A stretch of 64,000 nucleotides of DNA from Dipylidium caninum (Eukaryota; Platyhelminthes; Cestoda; Cyclophyllidea; Dipylidiidae), in the NCBI GenBank assembly GCA_017562135.1, contig QEYB01000926.1:744001-808000 (forward strand). The letters are read 5' to 3'. Within the stretch, counting starts at the first letter, position 1. Each line of letters starts with the position of its first letter. The notes beneath the pieces were generated by a model. The model worked only from the letters and a program-made list of their open reading frames with translations. It was not told the origin of the DNA and made no database searches. Positions 26,401 to 37,515 of this stretch are shown in pieces. The position numbers and the translations under genes are program-made.

Positions 26401-28524
26401 CAGTTATCTACATGGTCAACTCCGCCCACAATCAGAATACAGACCACGGATTATTAAAGAAACTATATTCCTGCCAAAGACTAGTTGGACTAAGATTCTC
26501 TCAACTGGCTTATGACTACACAGTAATAGATTCGTGGGTATGAGTTATGACGGCGAAAGAATTTAAGTGCCATAACACCATTTCATCCTGTTACAGTCAT
26601 TCAGATTCGTCATCACTCTACAACTAAGTACCCTATTAAATAAGAAGTTAAATCAAAGGTCACATTTAGGATAGGATCGAAGAATAGTGTAACCCAATAA
26701 CATATACGACTCTCTCAACTCGCTTTTTTTCGATAGCACAAAACTCTTTCCATGCATATTCCCACAGCAAACTACTGGGGACTCAAATATCAGAAGTGAC
26801 TCTCTTCGTTCCACCGAACACATAAAACACAAACGGGAGGTGGTTTCAGCATAAAATTTGCTTAATTATTAACGAAAATATGAAGAGAACATACCAAAAT
26901 GGCCAAATAATAGCGCACAGGATAAGGGAGAGAAAGGTCACCGGTGAAAAGACACTGGTGGAGTTTGATAAAAGGCTCGAGAAATTCCGGGTGACAACCA
27001 AGAAGTTGAATGAAGTTATCCAAACGGCCCCAACGGTACCAATACTCGCAGAAGAGCACGTAGATCTACATTGAGGTTAAGTAATGTGAGAAGTCAGACA
27101 TGAGATAAGTGAAGGCTCAAGTCACACATTCCTTCCCCTGTTATTGACAAAAGGAATACAATTGAACGTAAATAGGAGGATCTAAGAGACATATAAAAAA
27201 ACTCACGGTGATACACCCTATGCGTTATGGACCCCGGTTTGGGGAATGTAACATAGCCTCGTTGAAACAATAGAGGGGCACATGAAACAAAAAACCGATA
27301 ATGCAATGCACTTTTAGCACATGAAAGTAGGATGATTAAGAAGATTAGCTTTATAAGTTGCTGACTTGATGGGAGATAATGTTTGTTCTCAATGGTCAAA
27401 CCAGGTGGGGAGCGGTTTACAACTGCATAAGATTAGGATGGCGTGGTCACGTCACCATACCCTTCTCTATGTACAACAGAAAAAAAAAGAATTAAAGGGA
27501 TCTTTGGGTGAGGGCTGTATATTAAGGTTGGTTAAAACAATGCCCCAAAAGGTACAAACAGAGATTGATAACTTACTGAGAACATAGGATCGTCGTCGTA
27601 GGGCTCATCAAAAATACATCTAAGGCAGGGCAAATCATCCATTGAGAAGGAATAGGATGGAGATGGTTGGAAAGGTATTTCGAAAATGAAATGCTTTTTT
27701 TCCTGTAATTCCCAAAAGGAAATGAAAAGAACGATCAATGACAATTATCCCACAAACGATATTGAAATGATAACAGTTGACGAGATTGATAAGACCTAGT
27801 TATCTCTTTAAAATTGAGAGGTATATGCTATTAAACGCATATCTAGAAACACTGTTAATTTAGGGCAAAAACAGGGAAGAGTCGGCCAAATAAATGGTTT
27901 CAGGTACATATTGGGCAGGGGAGGAAGGTGTGAATGTGATGTGAACAGTCGTTCAGCTTGAGCAGAATGTTTTAGTAATAAACGCTTTGTCTCCAAACGG
28001 AGAATAAAAGGAATGACAACGACTAAAGGTTATGTTCAACGATTTCAGATACGACTTAGAGCGACGGGACGGTAATACCTGCCTTTGTAACCAGACACTT
28101 AAGGGAAATGGGTAAAGAGAAATGACTTTAATATGGGATATCCAAATAAAACAATGCCTCAGAAATTATGAAAATTGTCAAAACCTACTTTCAGGTCCTC
28201 AATTATCGTTTGGCAGAATTCACGAACATCCCGCAGGGGGCAGGTTTGAATGACCCTCGCAAAGTCGGGAATTTGAGAGCGGATATTATGATGCATGGAG
28301 GTATCCACAGTAGTACCATTGCTGTCTTGACTATATGACTCTAGAAAGCCGGCCACAGCAGGACTGCCAAAACCAAAGTACCAGGAATCAACAATACGCT
28401 GCACCGACTGCGCCCACTCTGTGCGGAGAGTGAACTCACGACGACTAAAGCCTTGCAATAAATTCAGCGAGTCTACCGATCGGTTAACGAAGTCGAAGGA
28501 GATTCGCTTCAAATCTCGAAACAT
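14420..28524 (-). CDS. SESN: Sestrin, nine exons placed
   Basis: Leucine-responsive inhibitor of TORC1 acting through GATOR2. Exons (minus): 28524-28189, 27702-27577, 27065-26895, 23429-23259, 22666-22412, 20052-19896, 15528-15339, 14823-14589, 14512-14420; all phases agree, total 577 aa. Landmarks: CPLRDVREF; GRLDNFIQLLGCHPEFLEPF; AAAELRCPQLV; LAHSPWKI; LSELMHAVAIVTHVHALACF; LLDEAFQNAFELTYNT; NTSSLRHTLWF; SPSEVVHILIMIMEARKQAC; SYALRAI near the C-terminus. Numbered as in human SESN2, the leucine pocket is largely kept (T374, T377, T386, R390, E451; W444 is F) and the GATOR2-contact D406/D407 is EE. In the peroxidase relay only C125 remains; Y127 is Q and H132 is F. The acceptor of exon 7 (15528) is the least certain, and one more small exon between exons 6 and 7 is possible. 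The first ATG (28524) opens exon 1. Confidence 0.88.
17100..17323. other. Possible exon, strand unresolved
   Basis: Inside sestrin intron 6 both strands stay open over about 200 nt. On plus, a T-rich run ending TTACAG precedes a frame ending at 17323 (contains PATAGPQPGYSAIPG). On minus, an acceptor TTCGGTTTAG at about 17282 precedes a frame in the correct phase to follow sestrin exon 6 (ILSSFKLSTRD, then LPGMAEYPGCG). Sestrins have a poorly conserved acidic linker here, so an extra sestrin exon is plausible, but no good donor in the needed phase was found. I leave it unassigned. Confidence 0.25.
20287..20571 (-). other. Open frame in sestrin intron 5, probably not an exon
   Basis: A 94-codon minus frame ending in KSFQ before GTTGAC. 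It is not required: joining sestrin exon 5 (donor GTC|GTACGT at 22412) to exon 6 at 20052 gives a direct, phase-0 alignment to other sestrins. I do not recognise the peptide. It may be an alternative exon or chance. Confidence 0.2.
20623..20676. repeat. Perfect 27-bp tandem duplication
   Basis: Two identical 27-bp units in tandem (20623-20649 and 20650-20676), each beginning TTACGACGGAAACATCG. It lies in sestrin intron 5. With only two copies and no divergence it looks recent. Confidence 0.9.
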
Positions 28525-31053
28525 CGCTAGGTTCCTCCGTCAGTTACGATTTGGTAGATTCTAAAGAGCGATGCAAAGAAGCAACAAAGATCGAAAATGT
28601 GAAATATCGACGTTCTTTACGTGAAAGAAAACACTTCCGTAATAAGGAAATACGACAAACAAAACCGATTTGCCCGGCAGTATACAATCGGAGAAAAATA
28701 GGGAGGTCTTTGACAGTAATTAAAAGTGACATAATAAACTATAAGTATAAAACAGACGATATCGATTAAAAAATGATAATGCACATCTCAAACGATGAAG
28801 GTAAATCAATTTTGTTGTAGTACCATCAGTATAATAAAAGTTAGACTTTGAAAAAATCAACAAAGAAACATACACGTGTGCAAGCAAATTCTATATAGAG
28901 CTTAATAACTTGGAGTGCTGCAAGAAAACTTTATTTGCTTTAACAAGGAAGTGAAAGAGCACGACTTTGTAATTTATGAGTTGATTAGCACTGAGAAATC
29001 GAGAGGCTTTGAAATAAATGTACAAATTTTTATGATGAGTAACAGGGCCAAATTGCAACAGCACATTGAACAGCGAGTACACTATCCCATGCTAGCATCA
29101 CGAAAAAAATGTGACTACATGAGCAGCCTCCAACACCGATACCCAGACACGCGAGGCTCGTCGCCAGTACAAAGGCTGATTTGTACACACCCTATTTACG
29201 ACGACCAATGATATTAAAGGATGTGAGAATAATACTCTGCCCCATATAATCGAAAACCAGCAACGTGTGCAACGCAAGACACGGCGGTAGAATGTTGGAT
29301 TAATGGTATTTTATATTTTCATTAGTCCAGTGACGGATATTTGCGAAGTTTATGTTGATGTTAGGAGCAGTAAGTCTATCCAAAATGGAACAGTTGAATA
29401 TAAATGTTTAGACAATTAATAATTGAGTGATAACAGACTATGAAAATGATACAAATCCTCCGTTCACTAACCATTAATCAAAGCAACATAAGAATAATAT
29501 TATCGCTTTTTGCGAGAAAATTGGCGTAGACTTTTAATAATTTTCCGCTATACTAAAAAATGTGTAGGATGCAGATGCGTAATCCATAAATATTAACTTC
29601 TAGTTTAGCAACAGGACGAGTGGGAATTAAAATGCCTGCTGGGTTCCTTTCTGAATCCTCAAGGGAATCCTTAATATCTTTTCTTACAAAGAAATTTTTT
29701 GGAAAATATCGCGCTTGCTCACCATGTGTGGTTTGCACACCGATGGATTCATAGTAGAAAACGAGGACACAGAAATTCTCAGGACAAACACTTGAAACTC
29801 AATATTAGGTCCGTAAATCATTCCTATCAAATGATCTCCGCAGTTCCTTAAACCTCTGTGAAGAACCTCCAAATTCATTTTGGTTCTAGAAACAAACACT
29901 TAGATAATACAATCACAATTTGTTCAGTTTATAATTGAAAGGTCTACTGCAGTTTTGTAGTAATAGGTTCACCGAACGCAATGGCCTTCTCTTGCCTTGA
30001 TTGCAATTTGTACCAATAAACATTCTCTTCCGTTTCGCTGGGTCTGTAGGTGTTGCTGGCAAGTGTCTATCTTTTCGACATCTTATAACTTGCCACGTCA
30101 ATCGATCGCGTACAGAGGGCAGGTTATAAGAAATGGGATGAAGCAATAAAAGATCAGGTCGCATACACAAGCGCCTAAACTTTAAATATTGCTTTCCTAA
30201 CACTTATTTACAGGTAGATGAGTCAAGTAAGCAACACGAAGTGATAATAATATATAATAAATCAATTTAGTTTCAGATACATGAATATGAAGATAGGAGC
30301 GCAGATAAAATATACATAGCCTTGACTTAGTATGGCTCATGCCTAGTTATTGATAATTTTACAGACAGAGGAAACAGGAGAAATTGTTTTACGGCAATGG
30401 ATCCGTTGTAATAAGCAGCAAGGTTTGGATAAATACAAACATTAAACTAATAACGTTATAATCAATACTGTTCAGTTTTCCTACTTATACATTAACGGCC
30501 TTATAGGTGGCTGTTTTTAACGATACGTATTATTAGTAAAAACCTAATTAAGGGGCATTAGAATACATATTCTAAATTCTAGTTAAGCCCGCACATAAAA
30601 GACTCCCAATGACCGCATGCCGTTAATATTCCAGTTTTCCAAGATCTTAAGGTAGTTCAGCTTACAGATCACTCGCTGAAAATACATAACCAGACGTAAT
30701 AGAAGGTTTCTTATTGAATTCCACATTTGTCACATTTGCGGGTACGTCATACTCGAATAATGGTTTAGACCCCTACCACTACCATTAATAGAAACTTTCA
30801 ATACATTATGCATGCATAAGCTAGTGTTTCCATTTTTTCGTAGTAACCGACTAGTTGAGCATATCACCCTCATGGCATGTTTTCATGTGCGTTCCCTTTA
30901 AGGTTAGATCTAACAAAATGAAATATCGCGAACTTCAAAGATTAGTGAGGATGATGTCAATTTGTACTTGCATGTGTACTTTGTTTAATCTGTTTATAAT
31001 GACGGCAAATCAATTGGCACCCTCAGCATAATTTCAGCGTGCTGTATACGCTT
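28525..31053. other. Divergent intergenic region between sestrin and GNPNAT1
   Basis: 2.5 kb between two start codons facing away from each other, so it should contain both promoters. It is AT-rich with only short frames. No TATA-type element or known motif could be singled out. An acceptor-like AATTTCAG at about 31029-31036 precedes the GNPNAT1 start by 17 nt. Confidence 0.5.
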
Positions 31054-31840
31054 ATGCCTTTCCTGTTCGAGCCGTCTGTTCTGCAAAGTTTAGATTTTGG
31101 TTCACTTTTTAAAGGTAAAGACATTACAACCGATCCAGCCTCGCGTGTCCACAAATATTTATTAAGGCCATTAAAATCCACCGACACAGGTAGTTGTATG
31201 TGCGTGTAGGGTATTTGTAGATTACTTGAGGCTTCTGAAACAGCTAACCACCGTAGGCGATGTAACAGAAGAGGAATTTGCATGTAGGTGCTGATTTCAT
31301 GATAATTTGTAGCTCGCTTCTCGGACTTTGCTGCCCGTCCGCATACGTACTTTATTGTCGTTTTGGAAGAGGTTTCTCTCCAAAAGCTAGTCGGGAGCGC
31401 TACTTTGCTTGTTGAATTGAAAATGATTCACAAATGTTCCAAAGTTTGGAATTTTATTCCTGCTTACAATTTAATAGCGTGGACACATCGAAGATGTCGT
31501 TGTTGATGAAGCCTATAGAAATCAAGGACTGGGAAAACTGTGAGCATTTAATATTTTCCGCCCATTGTGAATAAATTATCGAATTTTTCGGTGCTTTTAT
31601 CCGTTTGCAGCATGCGACTTGGTCTATAAGGTATTTGATCATGATTACCGAAATTTTTTTTAATAACCCTTTCTCTTTGTTTTGCCTATTTTTAGGTTGG
31701 TAGGCGTTCTTTTAGAGATAGGACGATCGGAAGGTTGCTATAAAATCTCGCTCGATTGCAATAGTGACAAAGTGGCTTTCTACGAACAAAACGGTTTCAA
31801 ACAGGAGACTGTCTCCATGTGTGTCAGATTACCCCGTTAA
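31054..31840 (+). CDS. GNPNAT1: Glucosamine 6-phosphate N-acetyltransferase
   Basis: GNAT-family enzyme that acetylates glucosamine 6-phosphate with acetyl-CoA, a step toward UDP-GlcNAc for glycoproteins and glycans. Five exons: 31054-31189, 31221-31283, 31313-31443, 31478-31539, 31696-31840; phases close exactly, giving 178 aa (about 184 in human). Conserved blocks: LFEPSVLQSLDF at the N-terminus, LLKQLTTVGDVTEEEFA, YFIVVLEEV, LVGSATLLVELKMIHKCSK, RGHIEDVVVDEAYRNQGLGK (acetyl-CoA loop; R/Q-x-x-G-x-G/A type) and GCYKISLDCNSDKVAFYEQN (C-terminal active-site strand, helix and Tyr). The first three introns are only 31, 29 and 34 nt and intron 4 is 156 nt. Donors are weak at -1 (G, T, A, T); intron 3 uses GTTTGG. 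An acceptor-like TTTCAG lies 17 nt before the ATG, suitable for a 5'UTR intron or spliced-leader addition. Confidence 0.93.
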
Positions 31841-31959
31841 ACCATTTCTTTCGTCCACTCTATTCTTTTAGTTTCGCATTTTTTGGCCAATGAACTCCTT
31901 TCTTGGTAGTTTTTTTGTCACGCTGCTATAACTTACATTTTTAATGGCCATTTTTTTCT

Positions 31960-31965
31960 AATAAA
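31960..31965 (+). terminator. GNPNAT1 poly(A) signal
   Basis: AATAAA 120 nt after the GNPNAT1 stop codon, following a T-rich stretch. Its position and sequence fit a cleavage and polyadenylation signal. Confidence 0.6.
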
Positions 31966-34900
31966 ATCTCATGACGAGTCTCACGTCGCTTTTGTGTTTA
32001 AGCGGTTGTCGTTAATAGTAATTGTATTGCCTCCCACGTATGTGATCCACTTTTACTATTATTTTTTACTAATTGGTTATTCGCCAGTGGAAGTACTTAA
32101 TGGGTAATGTTATTGAGACGAAGCTCTTCTGTACGGACTTCCTTGTTACGGGTTTTGTGGTATATACGGTTGCCTGATTTCTTGAAATCAACGATCATCA
32201 GCCTCTCCCTAGTGTAACTTTAAGAAACGTAAATACACTAGTCAGATTTATAGCTTTCCTTGTGATGTGCTTTTCCGTGAGGCTTGTTATTTGCTTCAAA
32301 TGTTTTGCGTTTTATCTTACTGCTGAGGTGTGTGACTTTGTTGTCACACACGCCATAATTCTTTTCTCGTCTGTGGTATCCATGCGGTTTATTCATCCTC
32401 AGTAAACGTTGTCGCCTCATTTGATTTAGGCACTTCTCCATGACGTTCCATAGGGTTTGACATTATTTGTATTCAGCCGGATAACAGTGAGATAATCTAG
32501 ATTGACTGAATGGCATATATCAAAAGAATGGTAAATCCATTACACAAAGTACTGTTTTGTCTTTATGGCTGTCCGCGATTACCTAAGCGCTAAACACATT
32601 AGGAAACATTTGGGAATATGCTGGCAGTTTGGGGCGCCGCATATGTATGTTGAAGGTAGGATGATGTAATTGATGTTCAGGCACGTCTTTTGTGGAGAAC
32701 TTGCATGTTTAAACGTAAGTCAGGTTGACTTCTTATCAAACGTTAAGTCAAATCATTGGATGGAATGGGTATAGTCTCAATACAGCGATGTATTTAGCTA
32801 CTTCATTACTGGGTGAAAAACAGTAAAGAGTAGTGCTTAAGAGGACTACGCAGATGAGGACAAAAATAGTAGTCACTGGCGGCAATTTTTTATGATAGGA
32901 CAACTTGTCTAAACTAATAATTTTTAATGATAATTTCCGAGAAGAAACCCACGCAACATTGGTAGTTGCGAAACGTTTGAAACGCTAACGGAAGAAGAGC
33001 ATAATATGGGGTATCAAAAATATATTGGCATTGGTCACAGAATAAGTACGTATCTGTAATCCTTACCTTCTCCGGCCACTATATCATCTATTCGATGGGG
33101 TTGCTTATGCATTAACAAAATAATTGCAGCTGTGAAGACAAACGGGTGACGTATGACCTATATTTAACTTTGCTTTTAGGTGGTACAAAAAAAGCATTAG
33201 CAAAGACGATTTGTAGCCTAATGAAATGAAAAATGAGGTGAATTTAAACATATAATGGAGCTGTTAGTTCATAACTACACCTAATCCTTCCCCAAAAACG
33301 GATAACCCAACTCCAAAAAATAACATATTTCAAGCCATAAGAGAGTGAATTGCGTTAAAGACAAATTGGTAGGCGTTATCATTAGGTGTTGTTTTATAGT
33401 AGTTTCGTTTGTTTAAAGCAGTGCGTTCATCAACGGCGCGGGTGTCCCCCTCTGATTGGTGTCCGCGGCCATGTTTCCCGCGTCCTCTGATGCCGGCTTT
33501 CGTTTTGTTGCTTTTTTGCATCTGTAATCTAGAAGTATAAACTTTCATTTGTTCTTATTTCTGAGCTTAGGCACTGAGGGACATGGGCCATCTCTACGTT
33601 GTACCGGGGAGGCTGGCATTCGGCCTTCATGTCAATTACTCAGTCGGAAACGTACACTAGCACATTGACATCTTGGTTATAAAGTTTGTTGAGTTTTATT
33701 TTCGAAAGCAGGAATTTTTAAGGGAAAATGACAGTGATACCTCCGCGGACCCGGATTTACTTCGATTTTAAAGTTTGTTATCCATTTTCATGTTTCTTAT
33801 TTTCTTGTAACTGATGATTGCAATGAATCCTGCCTTCCTTTCTTTACTTCGGTTTATTAAAGCAAGTTCCTGTTTTCCGCGTCTCCATGTTATTCGAAGT
33901 AAGTGATAAATAGCGTAGGCCCATTGCTCCAACACCGATGAATGCGTTCTTGGTTAGAAGTAAGTCGTCACCTATAGTTGAATTATATTTTATGATGCTC
34001 GCTTCCTAAAGTGATTTTAACGACAAGTAAGTTCTCGTCTCAGCATTGGAGAAATCATTTGTTAAGAATTTTAGTACACGAGGTTGAGTCTTAGAGGCGG
34101 TGTCATTCGTCTCTCTGGCCCGCAAGTAAGTTAAATAGTTTTTTGAATATAGGGGTGTAGGTGCAATAGGTGTAGGTTAAGCGGAGGTTGCATTACTGGG
34201 GCGGCAGTCGGTGTTGCACCCGCCCTCCTCGTGGGCCACCGCGCCGCGTGGGTCGGCGAGTTTTGTCTGCTCGATTGGCCTACTGGTGGACCGTCGGGAT
34301 TCCCTTTTTGAGTAAGTCCGGTGGCGAGAGTTTGCCACGCATTCGTCGGTTGTGGTGATGAGCGGCTACACGGAGGCTTTTCGTGCACGTGTTTGGATCG
34401 TGCGCACGGTTCCTACTAACTAGACCAGTTTAACACATCTGAGTACTTTGGCTTTGAGAGCCCGCTGCGCCGTTTCGCCCGCTTTGGGGCATATTTTTTC
34501 CCTTCGGCGTGCGTTCTCAGCCTGGTGTTTACGGCGGGCAAATTCCTTATTATGGTTCCCAACCCGCAAATAGCGTACGCAGACTCTTTCGGGTCTTGCG
34601 CACCATGCTCTGTGGGGGGTGCATGCTGCTTCGTCAAATGGCTTGGTGCCCTGCGTTTGGAGACCTGGCAGGATAGCGAGCTTCGCAAGGTCGTGTTCCT
34701 CAGCTGTTTTCGTAGACGAGCTTCGGAGTTTTGGCTTAAATGGCATTTTTCGGAGCTTTCCTGTTAACTGATGAGAATAAGCTTTTGCGCGCGTGTTTCA
34801 GTCCAGCTGTAATGCCTGTCCGACTGTTGATTGCCTTTACTGAGTAGTATGTGGTATACCAGCTAGTCTACTTTTTTGTATTGGCGTCTCCTTACCCAAG

Positions 34901-37140
34901 CCGGCTAGCGCCGTCTGCTTACGCGTTCTGTCTACTCTATTAGCGCGTCGGGCGTACCTAACCTCATGCTCCCAGTACCCTGTGAAAAATGTGACGCTGT
35001 TTTCTGCCGGGTATTGGGTTCCGGCGTTTTTTATGTTCTTCGTTAAATGCAAAATACATTTAGCCTGAGGATACTGTACGATCTGGCCTGAGCTGTAAAT
35101 CCCGCTTCCTATTAGCAGTGGCTTTCTCAGCGGTGGATCGGTCGGCCGCGTTCATAGCTGATCTGTTACTGGTCATCAGTGGTCAGTCTCACCACTCGTG
35201 GGGTGTGAGTACTGGTCCGTTTGACCTAGCCTCCGTGGTGCTTGTGAAATCCGCCCGTAGTTAGTTTTTTGATCATTGTTTCCTTGTGGGTTCTTTGCTT
35301 CTTTTGTGCTGTGCACTAGTAGTCAGCAATGAGTCTGTGCTCATCTTTGAGGGTTTGGTCAAGTATCTTTCGTCACAAATGCGCTTTCTTTAAGTGGTCT
35401 TGGAGTGCTTATTAGTGCAAATCCCACTTCACCGCGCTGCTGTAAGGGTGGCATTTGCGTTTTTAGACATTTTCACGGGGTTGCTAGGAATTTTGTGCTG
35501 CATTTATTGTCTAGCGGCAGTTATGGATTAAAACTTCTCAGGGGACTTGTCAAGAGCTGCTCAGTGCAGTGTCACTGCACGTTTATGCAAATGTGCGGCG
35601 CCTTTTCGTGTTCTCAGAAGAAAATAAAAGGCCAATCTAATCCTTTGAATGTCCATATGCTTCTCAGGAGTGTGGTGTTCCCATGCTGTCTTTCCATTTT
35701 GTTCTTTCATATCAGTACTTCTTGCCTCTCTCGGATTCTGCGTGATATCACAGGTGGCCTTTGGTGTGGATATTGTTCGATTTCAAAACATATCACATCT
35801 GGTTACTCGCTTCCTGTGGCATTGTGACTGTCTGAGGTCCGTTTTAATCTGAATTGATATCCGTGTTTTGGTGCTCCGACACCTCGCTCAATCCTAGCTT
35901 TTGTGTTGGTTGAGTGCGGTTCAAGGGTTCTAGAGTCTTAACGTTTGTGCTGTTCCTACTCCTGTTCACGTATCTGAGTTACAATACTATATCTTTGGAT
36001 ACCCACAACAGAGGTTCATATTAGCTTCATAAGTGTATTTTCTGGATTCGCTGCTCCGACTTTACTCCACTCCTGATTCTATTCCGTGCGCATCGTTAAA
36101 CTAAAACGAGTTTTGTTCTATAAGAGTTCTTTGCGGCTGATATACTTATCATCGCTTGATACGAAATTTCAGCGACTGATTTAGGTCGCCAAATAGTTTT
36201 TTTTGAAATTGGTTTCGTTTTTGATGGAGCAATATATTGAGTTCCCATAAAAGACGAATAACTGTTTGGATGCTTTAAAAAATGGAATATTTTATCATCC
36301 TATTGATTTATATTGCGGTTTGATCGCGTATTACTTCGCCACACTAAATTAGCCCAAACTCAATGAACTAGCTTGGTTGTAATATGAGGTTTTGTTATTC
36401 GGTAGTATCCCTTAATGATATTTCGATGACTGATGACAAATGTACAAGGGATAGGAGTCACGAGTATTCTCACCGCTTGCAGTCACCCCTTCGATGTTTC
36501 GCTAATCTCATTCCCATAATAAACTTAGTATTGATATCGTTCCTTGACCGCATATCGCTTATTTCAATTAAATGTAGTTGCATATTCGTAAGTGTTTAGT
36601 TAGACGCTCGCGGACGAAGTGTTTGTTAGATGTGTTTATGTTTTTCTTATGTGACTTAAGTTGTCCCTATCAACACACTTCTCTGTATTAGAGTTGAACA
36701 GCCTGGTCTCAGGGTTCAGTCGCTCTTACTACCACCTCCAGTCGCTAGTGTACCGAGCCATTTAATGTCAACCAGGTGGCGTCTACCTGTGACCGGCTTT
36801 TTGGTGAACACAGACGACACGTAATACGTTTCTTCGCTAAGATGTGATATCAAGTAATTGGGATAAGGTGAATTATGTACAAATCTATTTCCTGTGAGTG
36901 GTCACTTTCTACTAGGTGACGGTCTCGTGATCATACAGGCTTGGTTACCCAAGTGCTCAATCCGGGAGAATTATCTGATAGGTAAGTTTTTGGAAATTAG
37001 ATAATAATTTTTATCGAAATTAATTGAATTCAACTGTACATATTCATCACCGCCATATTTTCGTGGCCTTCTCAGAGCCTTAGGAATTAAATGGAAAGTT
37101 GATGGAAGCCTGATAATTCTTCGTACGCCTGTAGAAAATG
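31966..37140. other. T-rich region without recognised protein genes
   Basis: About 5 kb. The plus strand is clearly T-rich, unlike the A-rich plus strand of the sestrin region, so it may be transcribed in the plus direction (read-through, or a long 5' intron of PPIP5K). A plus frame of 140 codons at 35405-35827 shows no motif. A GC-richer patch at 34.1-35.1 kb is listed separately. Confidence 0.4.
34131..35052 (-). other. GC-richer patch with three short minus-strand frames
   Basis: Base composition rises well above the flanks, and the minus strand has open frames of 71, 108 and 85 codons at 35052-34837, 34746-34420 and 34388-34131. The peptides are Arg/Lys/Ala-rich (for example HKEF-like NHNKEFARRKHQAENARRRE). 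They are not in one frame and match nothing I know. A decayed mobile element or a structured non-coding RNA locus are both possible. Confidence 0.25.
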
Positions 37141-37355
37141 AGTAGTATAAAGAAAAAAATTGCAATGAAGGAATACTTAGGAGAAGAACGTGTACCCGCG
37201 TAGTTGATACAATTTTGACGGGACAAAATGGAGAAACAGGACAAATGCACTCGCGACAAGGGCATAGACGCGAGGTAGATGTGTGGGGTGGAGCAGGGGT
37301 ATGGGAGGTGCATTCGGAGGCGTGCGAGGCGGTGTGGCGGAGGGGCCGCGTGATT
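37141..37355 (+). promoter_or_regulatory. Conserved U1 upstream region, copy 1
   Basis: The 215 bp before the U1 start are almost identical to the flank of the second gene, so they should hold the snRNA promoter (proximal sequence element expected about 50-60 nt upstream). I cannot name the element exactly because the flatworm consensus is not visible from two near-identical copies. The last 60 bp are very G-rich. Confidence 0.55.
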
Positions 37356-37515
37356 AAACTTACTTGGCGCTGAGTCCAGGGTGATCAAGAAGGCTCTGGC
37401 TCCGGGTGGAGGCTCGCCATTGCACTCCGGCGTGTTGAAGCCTGCGACGAATCTTCATTGGGTTCGCTCGGGCGCATAGTTTTTGTGAGTGGGGAGGCTT
37501 TCGGGCTGTCCCTTG
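37356..37515 (+). ncRNA. U1: U1 spliceosomal snRNA, copy 1
   Basis: 160 nt, close to the usual 164. 5' end AAACTTACTTGG (splice-site recognition sequence; C at position 9 replaced by U). Stem-loop I carries TGATCAAGAAGG, the U1-70K loop with one change. Stem-loop II has the U1A loop ATTGCACTCC exactly (37419-37428) on a GCC/GGC stem. Stem-loop III follows. The Sm site is AGTTTTTGTG (37478-37487). Stem-loop IV is GGGGAGGCTTTCGGGCTGTCCC. Helix H is kept by covariation: GCGC near the 5' end pairs with GCGC before the Sm site, where human has GCAG with CUGC. Stem I has CTCTGG, giving a G-U pair where copy 2 has C-G. All protein-binding loops look intact, so it is probably expressed. Confidence 0.93.

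Noticed and set aside
35405..35827. 140-codon plus frame as a gene
   Set aside because: Cys/Ser/Leu-rich without motif, start context or splice support; consistent with chance in T-rich DNA.
37080..37388. Minus-strand 102-codon frame repeated at 39517-39765
   Set aside because: It is antisense to the U1 genes and their promoters; the similarity of the two frames only reflects the duplicated RNA genes.
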